64,000 nt of DNA from Torymus aiolomorphi (lineage: Eukaryota; Arthropoda; Insecta; Hymenoptera; Torymidae): assembly GCA_036365515.1 (NCBI GenBank), contig CM070877.1, forward strand, positions 53,976,475 through 54,040,474, given 5' to 3'. The first letter of the stretch is position 1. Every line of letters starts with the position of its first letter. A program made the position numbers and the translations under genes. This document shows, piece after piece, positions 46,648 through 58,189 of the stretch. Under the pieces are notes generated by a model that was given only the letters and a program-made list of their open reading frames with translations, did not search any database and had not been told where the DNA came from.

Positions 46648-49600
46648 GGCCGAATCCATCTCAAATCAGACAGCCCGCGTATGCCTATTTCACCTATCAT
46701 GTTGAAATAAAAATATTTATGTTCTACTCGAAAAAATATTTTACACGTGTTTTTTTATTTTTTTGTTTCATCAAAATTTCATGCGTTCAGCGATACCGAA
46801 AAATTCCGAGAAAATTCTTTCATTGAGAAAAAAAATTTTCAATGTGATTTTCAGACTGCTATTGTTTCAGCAATTTTTCAAGCTTTTAAACGTGTAACAC
46901 ATAATTTCACTCAGTTTTGAGCCCTCTTTAACGGCCTTAATGTCATTTTCAAAAAAAAATAAAAAATCCACGAGCTATGCACTTTTTACTGAAAAATTCA
47001 TTTTTTAGAGAAGTGCCTTTTTCTCGAAAACCCCATGTTTTTTTTGCACAATTTTTGTTGTCGTGATAGAGGACGGTAATGCCTAGCTAGACGTATTTGT
47101 GAGATTCGGTACTTTTTCCCTGGGATAGCGATCACTAATGAGATAACACACAAACAAATTTTTCACGCTTAACGCTTATATATAGTCAATGATATTAGAG
47201 TCAATGTAAAGGTATTTATCTTTGTGCGTATGTAATATACATGTACGTGCGCCTACTTATAGGAGTATATGTACTAGTACATTTGTCCGCTAGATGGATA
47301 TCGTTTGACTTAACATTTACAAAGAAAAGTTCGGTTTCTGCTATATATCACACATCTCGTCTTATTTAAAACCATCATCTTTTGGAAAATTATTACATAT
47401 TTACACCTTATCAACTCAACTACGATGTCTCAATATTACTCAACAGAGAGAATCAAATGTGCAGACTTTTTAGACAAACACAAACAAATTATTTACAAAT
47501 CTAGTTCCGTACGTTTAAAACAACTTGAGAATCTTGCTCATCCATTGAAGCACCTCTATCCTCATTTACCTTTGCCACCTTCTACATATCTGTGTCAACA
47601 TTGTTACAATCGTGCTTTAGAATTGGTGAGTAGTACTGACAATGAATTTATAACGGATAATGAAGTTACCGATAACGTAGTTGATAGAGATGAAGATTTT
47701 TTACCAAGTACTCCAGAACGCATTGAAGAATTTAATAATGAAATAAGTACATCTTTCTTAGGTTCTGTATCGCCTCTTAAAAGAAAAAATCTTATACATG
47801 AAAAATCAATTGAAAATTACGTAACAAAGAAGAAAAAAAAATACTTTCAACATTGTCTAATACCCTTGATGTGAAGTTGAACAATGTTTATGACGTTTCT
47901 ATAACAGCAAATGAATCAACTGTATGCCATTGTACAGAATGGATACAAAATCTTGGTCTAGCCTTGCAAAAGTGTTCTACGGTATCAGAAAAAATAAAAA
48001 TTCTGACTTTGCTACCTTCATCCTTTACAAAACATGAAATTTTATCTTTATTTCCAGAAATAACAATGTATATGATCAACAAATCGAGAAATCTTGTTAA
48101 AGAAAAAGGAATTTATTCAGAACCAGATGCATATTCAGGCCATCCGATTGATGAAAACATGGAAAAAATTGTTATGGAATATTATTTAAATGATGATTTT
48201 AATTGTTCAAGACAAAGTCCTAATAAATGTGACGTTGTTACAATTAAAGTTAACAATAAAAAAGAGAAAGAAGTTAAGCGTTTTCTTACTCGAAGTTTAA
48301 AAGAGACGTATAAAGTATTTAAAAATGATTATCCAGAATTGAGAATTGGAAAATCGAAATTTTATAGTTTGCGACCAAAGTATGTCTTACTTAGCCCCAT
48401 CAAAGAAGTTTGTCTCTGTATTATTGCGCAAATTATGATTTATTTCTTACGAGCTTAATTAATTTTAGAGGGAGTAACGTCACAGAGTTGGATGAAAGTC
48501 GGTCACAAATAATAAATGCAACAATGTGTTCTGAGCCATCTGATTTATGTTATTTACAAGAATGTAAACTATGTCCAGGGATTAAGGGAATTACGTTTCA
48601 TGTTTTAAAACTGCAAGATGTAGAAGGCACAGAAGAAATTACATATGCTTTGTGGGATAATGGAAACCTGATTAAAAAGACACTATCAATTTCTGCTTTT
48701 AAAGATGAACTTTCGGTTTGGACCATGAGGGTTAGTACTCACATGTATGTAAAAAATATACAACGCAAAGCTATAAAAACAGAAAGAGAAAGTGCTAAAA
48801 AGGACTCACATCATTTAGTTCTTCAAATAGACTTCGCTGAAAACTGGGCTGTCAATCATAATAAAGCTGTTCAAGGAAATCATTGGGTTAATGATCAAAT
48901 TTCTATTTTCACAGCAGTCTCTTATCAAGGGGATTCGACACAAAGTTTCGCCGTTATAAGTGATGACCGAAAACATGATTCAGCGTATGCTTTGCTAGCA
49001 GTACAAAAAATTATAAAATTCTTGAAAGAAAATTGTTGTGATTCAATTAAAAAAATTACCATCGTATCAGACGGCGCTGCGAGTCACTTTAAAAATCGCT
49101 TTCAATTAGATGAACTAAAACGAGCACCGTGTGATATAAAATGGTTGTTCTCTGCTACTGGGCACGGCAAAGGAGCTGTAGATGGTGTGGGTGGACTTAT
49201 AAAGCATTATGCTACTTCGCATAATCTTCGAGAGCCCCTTGAAGAAGCTATTCAAAACGCAAATGATTTTGCAATACATGTTCAAAAATATACTGATGCT
49301 ATTAAAATAATACATTTACAAGATGCTGAAATAGCACAATTCAGAAAAGAAAAAAATATTGATTGGCTTACAACTCCAAAGTATCCTGGAATTCAAAAAA
49401 CTCATATATGGGTTAAAAAAACATGTGACGATAAAATACATTGTTTGACAGCAAAGACCGCTGATCTGAATTAAGAACAATGAAGCAGAAAAACAAAGGT
49501 AGTAAAATAGGTATACAAATGAAAAAAAGGTATAAAAATAAAAAATCAAAAAGACGCAAATAACAAATAAATACATAGTTATGTGTACCTGTATATTACA

Positions 49601-50182
49601 TACACACAAAGACAAATACCTTTACATTGACTCTAATATCATTGACTATATATAAGCATTAGGCGTGAAAAATTTGTTTGTGTGTTATCTCATTAGTGAT
49701 CGCTATCCCAGGGAAAAAGTACCGAATCTCACAAATACGTCTAGCTAGGCATTACCGTCCTCTATCACGACAACAAAAATTGTGCAAAAAAAACATGGGG
49801 TTTTCGAGAAAAAGGCACTTCCCTAAAAAATGAATTTTTCAGTAAAAAGTGCATAGCTCGTGGATTTTTTATTTTTTTTGAAAATGACATTAAGGCCGTT
49901 AAAGAGGGCTCAAAACTGAGTGAAATTATGTGTTACACGTTTAAAAGCTCGAAAACCTGCTGAAACAATAGCAGTCTGAAAATCACATTGAAAATTTTTT
50001 TTCTCAATGAAAGAATTTTCTCGGAATTTTTCGGCATCGCTGAACGCATGAAATTTTGATGAAACAAAAAAATAAAAAAACACGTGTAAAATATTTTTTC
50101 GAGTAGAACATAAATATTTTTATTTCAACATGATAGGTGAAATAGGCATACGCGGGCTGTCTGATTTGAGATGGATTCGGCC
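46648..50182 (+). mobile_element. 3.5-kb SDG/HGKG-type DNA transposon with ~610-bp TIRs
   Basis: The left end GGCCGAATCCATCTCAAATC and the right end are inverses, and the arms match closely to about 47258 and 49577. The left flank is TTAA and the right flank TTAT, which could be a mutated 4-bp duplication. One + strand transposase gene fills the interior. The TIRs are very similar to each other, so the insertion is fairly young. Confidence 0.8.
47425..49474 (+). pseudogene. SDG/HGKG-family transposase, intronless, two frameshifts
   Basis: Start ATG 47425. Three frames join in order: 47425 to about 47835 (N-terminal, with LCQHCY), 47836 to about 48415, and 48416-49474. The first break is at an A9 run (47832-47840), the second near 48417 within the 'CLC.YCANYDL' Cys block. 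The core holds DFAENW (Asp codon 48830), SDGAASHFKN (Asp codon 49070) and ATGHGKGAVDGVGGLIKH (His 49163, Asp 49181). These three blocks look like the catalytic triad region of a DDD/DDE transposase. It ends ...TAKTADLN at 49474. This is a relative, not a copy, of the intron-containing gene at 21950-46327. Superfamily not confirmed; Sola is my best guess. Confidence 0.7.
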
Positions 50183-50870
50183 TTATATATAAGGAGGGCG
50201 TGAAAATTATGTTTTGCCAAATTAATGTTTGAAAAGTTATTTTATTAAATAATGAAATTGGATTAATTTTGAATTCCACATGACCTTCATCTTGTAACTG
50301 TTGAACCCTTCATTTCTCGAACTCAAAAAATTAGAGTTTCGTAGTTTAAGAATTCTACTTTCTAATGATAAAATTCATTTTCAGACAAAAACATGATACT
50401 TTGAGAAAAATGACTCTAAACCTTCAACTTGAATTTTTGACCAGAAGGAAGCGTTTCGGAGTAAAAGCAATAGCAACATTGGCACAATGTATCGAGGCTA
50501 ATTTCCCGATTGTGTATAGCGAAATACTTGTCCCAATTTAGGTATCTTTTGATGACCATATCACAGTAATGGGACAGTCAGAAACGCGTTAAAAAGTATA
50601 GTCCCACTATTGCATCCGAACGGATGTCCCACTACTGCTCCCAAGTAAATTAGCGTGACTCACAACATCAGACAATAGTTATTTTGTTTGAATGCGATTA
50701 TTTTAAAACACCAGCAACGAAAAAAACTTGTTTTTTTAAATAAACTTCGAAACACGAGCTATCTGTTGAGGTGATGAGTTTTCATGTATTATGTTTCGTT
50801 TTTGTACTAGAAAAGATTATAAAAAAGTATGCTCGAAACTGTCCCACTATTGCATACTTTACCTTATATC
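50183..50870. other. Non-coding; includes duplicated segment
   Basis: 50301-50480 is a diverged direct repeat of 51546-51735 (shared AACTCAAAAAATTAG, TTTCAACTTGAATTTT-like and AGTGTTTCGGAGTAA-like words). Confidence 0.5.
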
Positions 50871-50995
50871 AATAAGCCATATTTTACCTTATATCAATAA
50901 GCCATATTTTACCTTATATCAATAAGCCATATTTTACCTTATATCAATAAGCCATATTTTACCTTATATCAATAAGCCATATTTTGAAAAATTAT
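50871..50995. repeat. 25-bp tandem repeat, 5 copies
   Basis: Five almost identical units beginning ACCTTATATCAATAAGCC. No spacers, so it is not a CRISPR-like array. Confidence 0.95.
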
Positions 50996-51545
50996 TTGGC
51001 TTTTATAGCATTAATAAAACCGAAGCAATATTGCCTTAAAAAAAAGAAAAAATATAATAACAAAAATAGAAAAATTAATGAGGTACAATATACAATATCT
51101 CCTATGAATTATAAAGTTTCAAATGAATCCGTTCTTGACTAATTGCGGATTGAAAAAACTATGAAAAATGTACATTTCAAATATCTTTGTACTCATCTGC
51201 TCCTCCAGAAAAAAAAATGAAAAAAAAAAAAAAACAAAATTTTCGAATAAATAAACTCCTGAGAGCTAATTTTTTTCAGTCTCAAAATTATCATTCTTTT
51301 GTGTTTAATTTTAGAATCCGATCTTTTATGGTAAATGACTATTGTCGTCAAACTAAATTGTTATTATTATTATAGTATAATGATTGCGCCTCATCTTATC
51401 CAATGAAAGCATAGATTTCTGAAAAACCTAGAGAAATTAAAAATGCTAAAAAAGTGAAATGTATGACCTTATTAATAAAAATGATGTTTGAGAACCCGCT
51501 AGGGCGCAGCGCGAAGCGGGCGCTCGCCTGTCTTTTTAATCTTAT

Positions 51546-51735
51546 TACTTTTGAATCCTTCATTTCTCCAACTCAAAAAATTAGGGTCTATAAGCATAAG
51601 ACTTGTACTTTCCAATGGTAAAATGCATTTTGAAAAAAGAACATAATGTACTGTGAGAAAAATGACTTTGAACTTTCAACTTGAATTTTCAACCGGAAGA
51701 AAGTGTTTCGGAGTAACAAACATAGCACTATTGGA
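51546..51735. repeat. Second copy of the 50301-50480 segment
   Basis: Diverged direct duplicate; adjacent sequences differ. Not coding. Confidence 0.55.
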
Positions 51736-54400
51736 AAGAGCAGAAAACGTGTATCGATATATGTCTTTTGTTTTTTTCTCAGACACTCCGCATACGATTA
51801 TAAGCGAGTTAAACGGAGCGTATTTTATGCCCAAAAATGCGCCGCGCGCGCCTGCTGGCCTGCTCCTGCGGCGGACGCTCTCACATGTTTTAGGTTCGAG
51901 CGCATCGGACTCACGCAAGCAAGCGTCGGCCGTGCGCCGTGCCGACTCTCTCCGATTCCCCCCGCTCCGCAGCGATTCCAGGAACTGATATCGCGCTGTA
52001 TACAGTTTTGTTCAAGCGCCGCCGACTCTCGTGAGCTGCGTCAGCCAAACCTTCTACCGCTTCCCCACTACATCACGACTCAAGTCGCACTGATCGTGTG
52101 TATATGAATAGATATCTATATGTTCGAGAGTAGCGGAGTCGCGCGAGCGGCGCGAGCCAACGCCGGCCGGGCACAGGCTATCTCTTCCCGATTTGCCGAC
52201 TTCGCTCCAATTTGGGGCACTTATAGCTCGTAATTTAATAGATGAGTAAACACAACGCTAAAATCAACTTTTCAATAAAAGAAATTATAATTAATGGTAA
52301 AAATTTGTTTTTTCGTTTAAGAGTAATTTGTCTAATTCTGTTTATTTCTTTTTTGTACATTAAAACTAATGTTAGTTATAGGTTAAATAATTAACGTACT
52401 TAAAGCTAAGGGAAATTCTTCATAATGTGAGAAAAGTGGAGTTAATAGTTATAGAGAGAAAACCCATTTGTAAAAATAATCAAATATGGTTTTTGATTAT
52501 GGATAGGTGCAGTAAATATGAGATTCAAATTTAATATCAATTTTGTTAAGTGGGAGAGATTACAGATATATCGCACTAGTTTGTTCGCTGCAAAGATTGG
52601 TTCAGAAATCCTAAAGATATTTCAGATCTGAAATATTCCATTGCTTTCTTTCAAATCACAATTTTCCGTGGTAATATTATATATATATATACGATATTCG
52701 TGTGTAAAATCGCATTAAGATTTGGCAAAAATTGAGTTTTCATATTATTTAAAATAAAAGCGACTGTAAAATCATTAGTATGTGATGAGTAGATTTCAGG
52801 ATTTCAAAGAAATTTAAACCAGACAGAACTTGTTGATTCTGCTGTTGCATACATTATTAAGAATAACATCGTTATATTGTCAAATCTAATTTTCAATTGT
52901 AATTTTTCGTTTCCATAATATTGTATTTTTCGAAAGATCTCCCGTCATTGACACGAAATTTCCATCTTTATCGGATGCACGAGCATTTTTTTTTAGAGAA
53001 ACTAACAGGAAAATGTTTCGCCGATGCAAATAATTTTCTCTGCTTGGGTAACGTACCCTAAATTCTGTAACGCATGCATCTCATAGACCACAAATCTAAT
53101 GGGAGAAATCAGTACATACATAATCATATTTTTTCGATTCAGTATGCCTGAAATGCGATTTTACATATACATAAATTTTACAAATCGCTTTTACTCCCCA
53201 TGTATAGATATATCGATCGATACGCGCGCGAAAGATTATTCTACACTCGTGTGCTTGTCACCACCGCTTCGCTCAGGCAACAAACCTCATACTCGTGCTA
53301 GAATCAACACTTTCGCACCTGTATCGAAAACTGCTATTAAGTATAAGAAGAAACTATTTTCTAAACTTAAATTAAATGAGAAAAAAAATTACATTAGGCG
53401 CCCCTAACAGAAGGATTGGTGTTACTTTACATGGTACCATGGTCTCATACTTGTTCGCGCCAAAATAGTGTTTTTTTTTGCAGTTGCTTGAAACATGCTC
53501 TTTTTCACAACTAAAAGTCGCAGAATGATAAAAGATAATGTTTAAAGTTACAATGGTAAAATAACAAGAGTTATTACCACTTATACAAAGAATTGAAAAA
53601 AATTACATTTCAATTTAAAATAAATATAAAAAAGGCGCATGTATTTGTAATAAGCTATGCAAATAAAAACAGAAAATGCGATGATTTGTAACTGCATAGT
53701 ACATGACTCGAAATGCGCGATTCCCTATGCCTACACGACTTTCATGCATACAAAAAGGACCTAACATGGATTCGTCACGGAAAGTAGAGCTATTTCAGAG
53801 TCAGGTAAGGAATTTTCAGCTCATTTTATGCCCATATTGCACAATATGTTATTTGGATATGCTTGCCCGTCATTCGATTTTGCGGACTCGTTTGCAGACG
53901 TACAAACACGATTGCACGCACGCGAAAATCGGGTACGTGAAATCGTACTTTATGTCGGCAAAAGAGTCGATAACATCGAATATTACGGACATGTATATCA
54001 AAAACTAATTTTGCTTAGAGTTTTCTCAAGAACATTTTTCGAAACGTAATGGAGGTATGAAAAAATAGAGAAACCAAAACCATTTTTGTTTATCAATTGA
54101 TTTCTTACAAATAAAGTATTATAGCGAAGGAATAAGACTTGGCATACTAAAGTAAAAAATAATTTTTCTCAGATATATTTTATATTAGTCTATTATTATT
54201 AATGATGAAGGAAATGTGAAGCCGAAATAAAACCTTTCCTGATTGGCCAAATCCGTGTAAAAGGAGCCCACAATTGGTCGACGGTGACTTTCACCTACGC
54301 TCTTGACTGATTGGGACGAATAAAACCCGCAAAGTTTGGAATAATGAAATATTTTCTCCAATTTTTTCACAAGTTAATAGCAACACAATAAATTATTTTC
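51736..54400. other. Unclassified non-coding stretch
   Basis: 51780-52200 is CpG-rich with featureless overlapping ORFs. 53700-54050 has two overlapping frames of ~75-100 codons with no motif. The remainder is AT-rich. I see no gene I can support. Confidence 0.35.
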
Positions 54401-55140
54401 AGCCATAAAAATAACTCAAATTCATAAACTCAAGAGAGCGGATTTGTTTTCAGTCTTCTTTGTGTATTTTTCGCTATTTTAGCCCATTTCCACACCCCAA
54501 GCGAAAGGTTCCGGATAGATTTTCATATCGGCAATTTTTTTACAGAGCTATGGCAACATCTAGAAGAAATATCAGCCATAAAATTTGTCTTAAATTAATA
54601 AACTCGCGAGAGATGATTTTTTTCTCGGTGTTTTTCGAGTATTTCCCGCTATTTTAGTCCCTTTGCACCCCCCCAAGCGAGACATTCCGGATCGAATTTC
54701 TTATCGCAAATTTTTTTACAAGGCTATGGCAATATCTGAAAGAAATATCAGCCATAAAATTTGTCTTAAATTAATAAACTCACGAGAGATGATTTTTTCA
54801 CCTTATTTTCGTGTATTTTCGGCTATTTTAGCCCCTTTGCACCCTCCAAGCGAAAGGTTCCGGATCGAATTTCATATCCCCAATTTTTTTGCAAGGCTAT
54901 GGCAACATCTGGAAGAAATATCAGCCATAAAATTTGTCTTAAATTAATATACTCGCAAGAGATGATTTTTTCACGTTATTTTTCGTGTATTTTCGGCTAT
55001 TTTAGCCCCTTTGCACCCCCTAAGCGAAAGGTTCCAGATCGAATTTCATATCCCCAATTTTTTTGCAAGTCTATGGCAACATCTGGAAGGAATATCAGCC
55101 ATAAAACTTGTCTTAAATTAATAAACTCAGATGGTATCAA
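54400..55140. repeat. Tandem satellite, ~175-180-bp unit, ~4 copies
   Basis: Each unit has CAGCCATAAAATTTGTCTTA, a 'GAGATGATTTTTTTC' block, TTTTAGCCCCTTTGCACCC and AGCGAAAGGTTCC. Units start near 54402, 54572, 54750, 54926 and 55097. ORFs in the array are repeat readings. Confidence 0.9.
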
Positions 55141-57068
55141 TTTTTTTTGGAATGTATTGTCTAGTCGGGGTGGTTTTAAGGATGATTTGGGGGGATGATC
55201 ACTTTGGAAATAACTTATTTTGCAGTTTATACATGTTTTATGCATATCTCTAGGAGATAATATCAAAAAAACCGAATTTGGAAATTTTCGATATTTCGTT
55301 CACGATGAACGTTCAGAACTTCAGACACATGAAAAATCGAGATTTCATGCGACATTCAGTAGTAAAAATTGTAAAAACTAAGTTTTCAAATATTTCCAGG
55401 TTCATACACAGGTAAATTCGTATACAGGTGCTTAAATTGGCATGGATTCTGTGTACGCTTATTGGTATTATACATTCATTATTGATCAACTGATAAGAAT
55501 TTTTCCATCGGTCTTACAGTCTTATAAATTAAATAAATTAAATAAATTAAATATTTATGGCAATCAGATTGCCCTTATTTATAATCACCCCCGCAGAATC
55601 ATTATTGATATTCATTATTGATATTTAGCGAGGTCACCCGTTGGCATCCTCCAATTTGTACCCTCGCTGGGTAGATACTACATTTTGGAATAAATTCATT
55701 AACAATGTTTATACCTATAAGCCCATTGTAAATAATTACATTGGCTCTAATTTTTAATTGATACCGTTTAAATATAATATTCCTGAGACGCGAGAGAGGG
55801 CCGAGGAAGTGAGGGAAGGAGAGTAGATTGTAAAGAAAAATCATCTATACTTCCCTTATTTTATACTTTCGTGGAAAGTTTTATATTAACAATATTATTA
55901 TTTGTACAGTCATGAAAAAAGTTATTAACATTTTTAAAGAATGCTTATTGAATAGATAATTATCTACTCAATCACCCAGTATGGAGGAAATAACTTTTGT
56001 CTCGAAAATTTTTTGAAAAACACACAGAAAATGCAGTATCTCCACACTTGCTGATTATTTAGATCTCAAATTCGATATACAGTCTCTCAAGATGTATTGC
56101 ATGGTGTGTGTGAAGTTTGAAATATGTTTAGATGGACTCAAAAGTCGAAAAGATGCATGCGCATTTCCAACTAAGACCACCAGACCCTTGCTCAAAGTTT
56201 ACCAAAATGTCCTCACACAATGCAATACATGCTGAGGGATTGCATATCCAATTTCAGACCTTTTCAATCAGCCAGTGTTGGGAAAATAACTTTTTTTCTT
56301 GAAAATTTCCTGAAAAATAAACAAAAAAGGTATAACTCCAGACTTGCTGATTTTCCTTATACAATCTGAAAAAAATATAAAAAATCAACACAAAGTTTCA
56401 ATGTTCATCTCCAACTGATATTTTATATTTTAGAAATAGACATTTAGTCATTTAATAATTATCTTATTATTTTTGTTGTTGATGTACACAAATCTTGTAG
56501 TTAATAATATATAAACTTGTGTTTACAAGGGCTACAAAAATTCCATAAGTCTTCAAAAAAATTCACTAGCTCTAATATGATTTTTAACTAGATAGATAAT
56601 CTATTAAAATCCCAATTTTCTTTTTTTATTATGAAGAACTAACTTCAAAACATAATACTTTTTTTGTACTTTGAGTGCAATACTGTTGAAAATATCTTAG
56701 TTTTTACTTCCTATGAGTAGTCATTTAAGTACCACAAATATAATTAATTTATAAATGATATAACAAAATATTAGTGTAAAAATAACCGCGTGTACAAAAA
56801 ATCGGTTTTCAAAGAAAAAGGCATGCGATTATACAATAATCCATCCCATATAATACACTACACCGAAAACAGAATACAGATACGTACTATTTTAGTACGT
56901 TCCCAAATGAAATTTTCTGTAAGTTGTACATCTGGGATCTGGCAACAGTGTAAGTATTCCATGTGTTTTATTAGACCACATATGCACATCAACAATCATA
57001 CTTTGTTTCGAATGGTAAACACTCTTTTCTTCAAAGAGAGGATACCGCCCCGGTACTGGCCGGATTGT
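55141..57068. other. AT-rich non-coding stretch
   Basis: No gene or clear repeat boundary recognised. Confidence 0.35.
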
Positions 57069-57255
57069 AGAAGCCTTTGACAGTGCGTTGTGTAGTTCGG
57101 CAGTCATTCATATTTTCGAACGCTGGGGCTGGATCACGCAAGCGTGTGTCGTTTGTAGTTATGTGGAAATAACATATAACTATACAAACGACACACGCTT
57201 GCGCGATCCAAACCCTGTCGAAGGACACAACACGCTGTCAAACGACAAAGGCTTC
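57069..57255. mobile_element. Short palindromic MITE
   Basis: AAGCCTTTGACAG..GTTGTGT on the left pairs with the inverse on the right. The inner arms CGCAAGCGTGTGTCGTTTGT pair almost perfectly around 57165-57185. Confidence 0.75.
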
Positions 57256-57264
57256 CACGATCCG

Positions 57265-57390
57265 GGGCCTGATTCTAAATTTGTCTCGACCTCGAGACAC
57301 ACCAAATCCGGAGCTGTAGACCAATCAGGGAGCTCCTTTAAAAGGAAAAGCAGTTGTCTTGAGGCCGAGACACATTTAGAATCAGGCCCC
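57265..57390. mobile_element. Short palindromic MITE
   Basis: GGGCCTGATTCTAAAT at the left with its inverse at the right, then GTCTCG / CGAGAC. Confidence 0.75.
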
Positions 57391-57411
57391 CGGCCCCGCA
57401 GGAGCGCGATT

Positions 57412-57672
57412 GTAAGGCCGTATCTACACTATGCTTTACAAAGTGCAGCGTGGCGCGCGGCGCGAGCAAGGGGAGATTGTACATAAGCGCGGCGTGCGAC
57501 GGCGCTACACTATCACATTGATTACTTGTATAGACCTCATCGCTGATTGGCTAATATGTAAATATGAGCCAATCAGCGATGAGGTGTACAAGTAACCAAT
57601 GCAACAGCGTAGCGCCGCGCCGCCTCACGCCGCATGGCGCAGCGCTGTACAATCTCTCTTTCCCGTGCACCA
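57412..57672. mobile_element. Palindromic GC-rich MITE
   Basis: Centred on CTCATCGCTGATTGGCT and its inverse (57537-57585). Outer arms GGAGATTGTACA and TGTACAATCTC pair. The start GGCCGTATCTACACTATG resembles the TIR of 20968-21595. Confidence 0.65.
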
Positions 57673-57849
57673 CTCCCACACGCAACAGTGCTACTCGGCA
57701 TACCAGTAATCGTAAATTAACTTTGTTTCTTAAGTATCACTTTCACTTATTCAAGTATATGGTCGTCAGATCAGTAGTCGTACACGCGAAGGACTACTAA
57801 TTAATACGTTAAAAGCATATACCTGGGTACAGCCGTACAACAGAAATTT

Positions 57850-58125
57850 CCTGAAATGAGGACATCGACAAAGAAGGCTAGACCCAATATTTTTACATCT
57901 TAATATTTTTCACCATATACCCTGGCCGAAAGTACCACTTTCGTTCCCGGCTTCGAAACGCGAATGTGATATTTTTGGCCCGGGTATGGTGAAAAATCGT
58001 ATTCGTAACATGGGGACAAATAAAGAGAGCCACTCCAGAGCACGTGTAAATTGACACTCGAGCCTTCGGCGAATTTACACGTGCTCTGGACTGGCCAACT
58101 CTTTACCTCCCTTGTTGTGTAACAT
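57850..58125. repeat. Hairpin repeat, copy 3 of 3
   Basis: TTTTTCACCATATACCCTGG pairs with CCCGGGTATGGTGAAAAA. A second hairpin (CCAGAGCACGTGTAAATT and its inverse) lies at 58033-58096, ending GGCCAACTC. Related to 24365-24612 and 27035-27440. Confidence 0.6.
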
Positions 58126-58189
58126 ACTACTATTATTCTAAATCTACTAAAACTATATTAAAAAAATATATTAATATTTATTATAAAAA

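Noticed and set aside
50871..50995. CRISPR-like array
   Set aside because: Units are contiguous with no unique spacers and the genome is eukaryotic.
51653..52107. Overlapping ORFs of 80-134 codons
   Set aside because: GC-rich sequence, two strands open, no motif and partly a duplicated non-coding segment.
53703..54049. Two overlapping + strand ORFs (101 and 73 codons)
   Set aside because: Different frames over the same bases, no motif, and no splice context that joins them.
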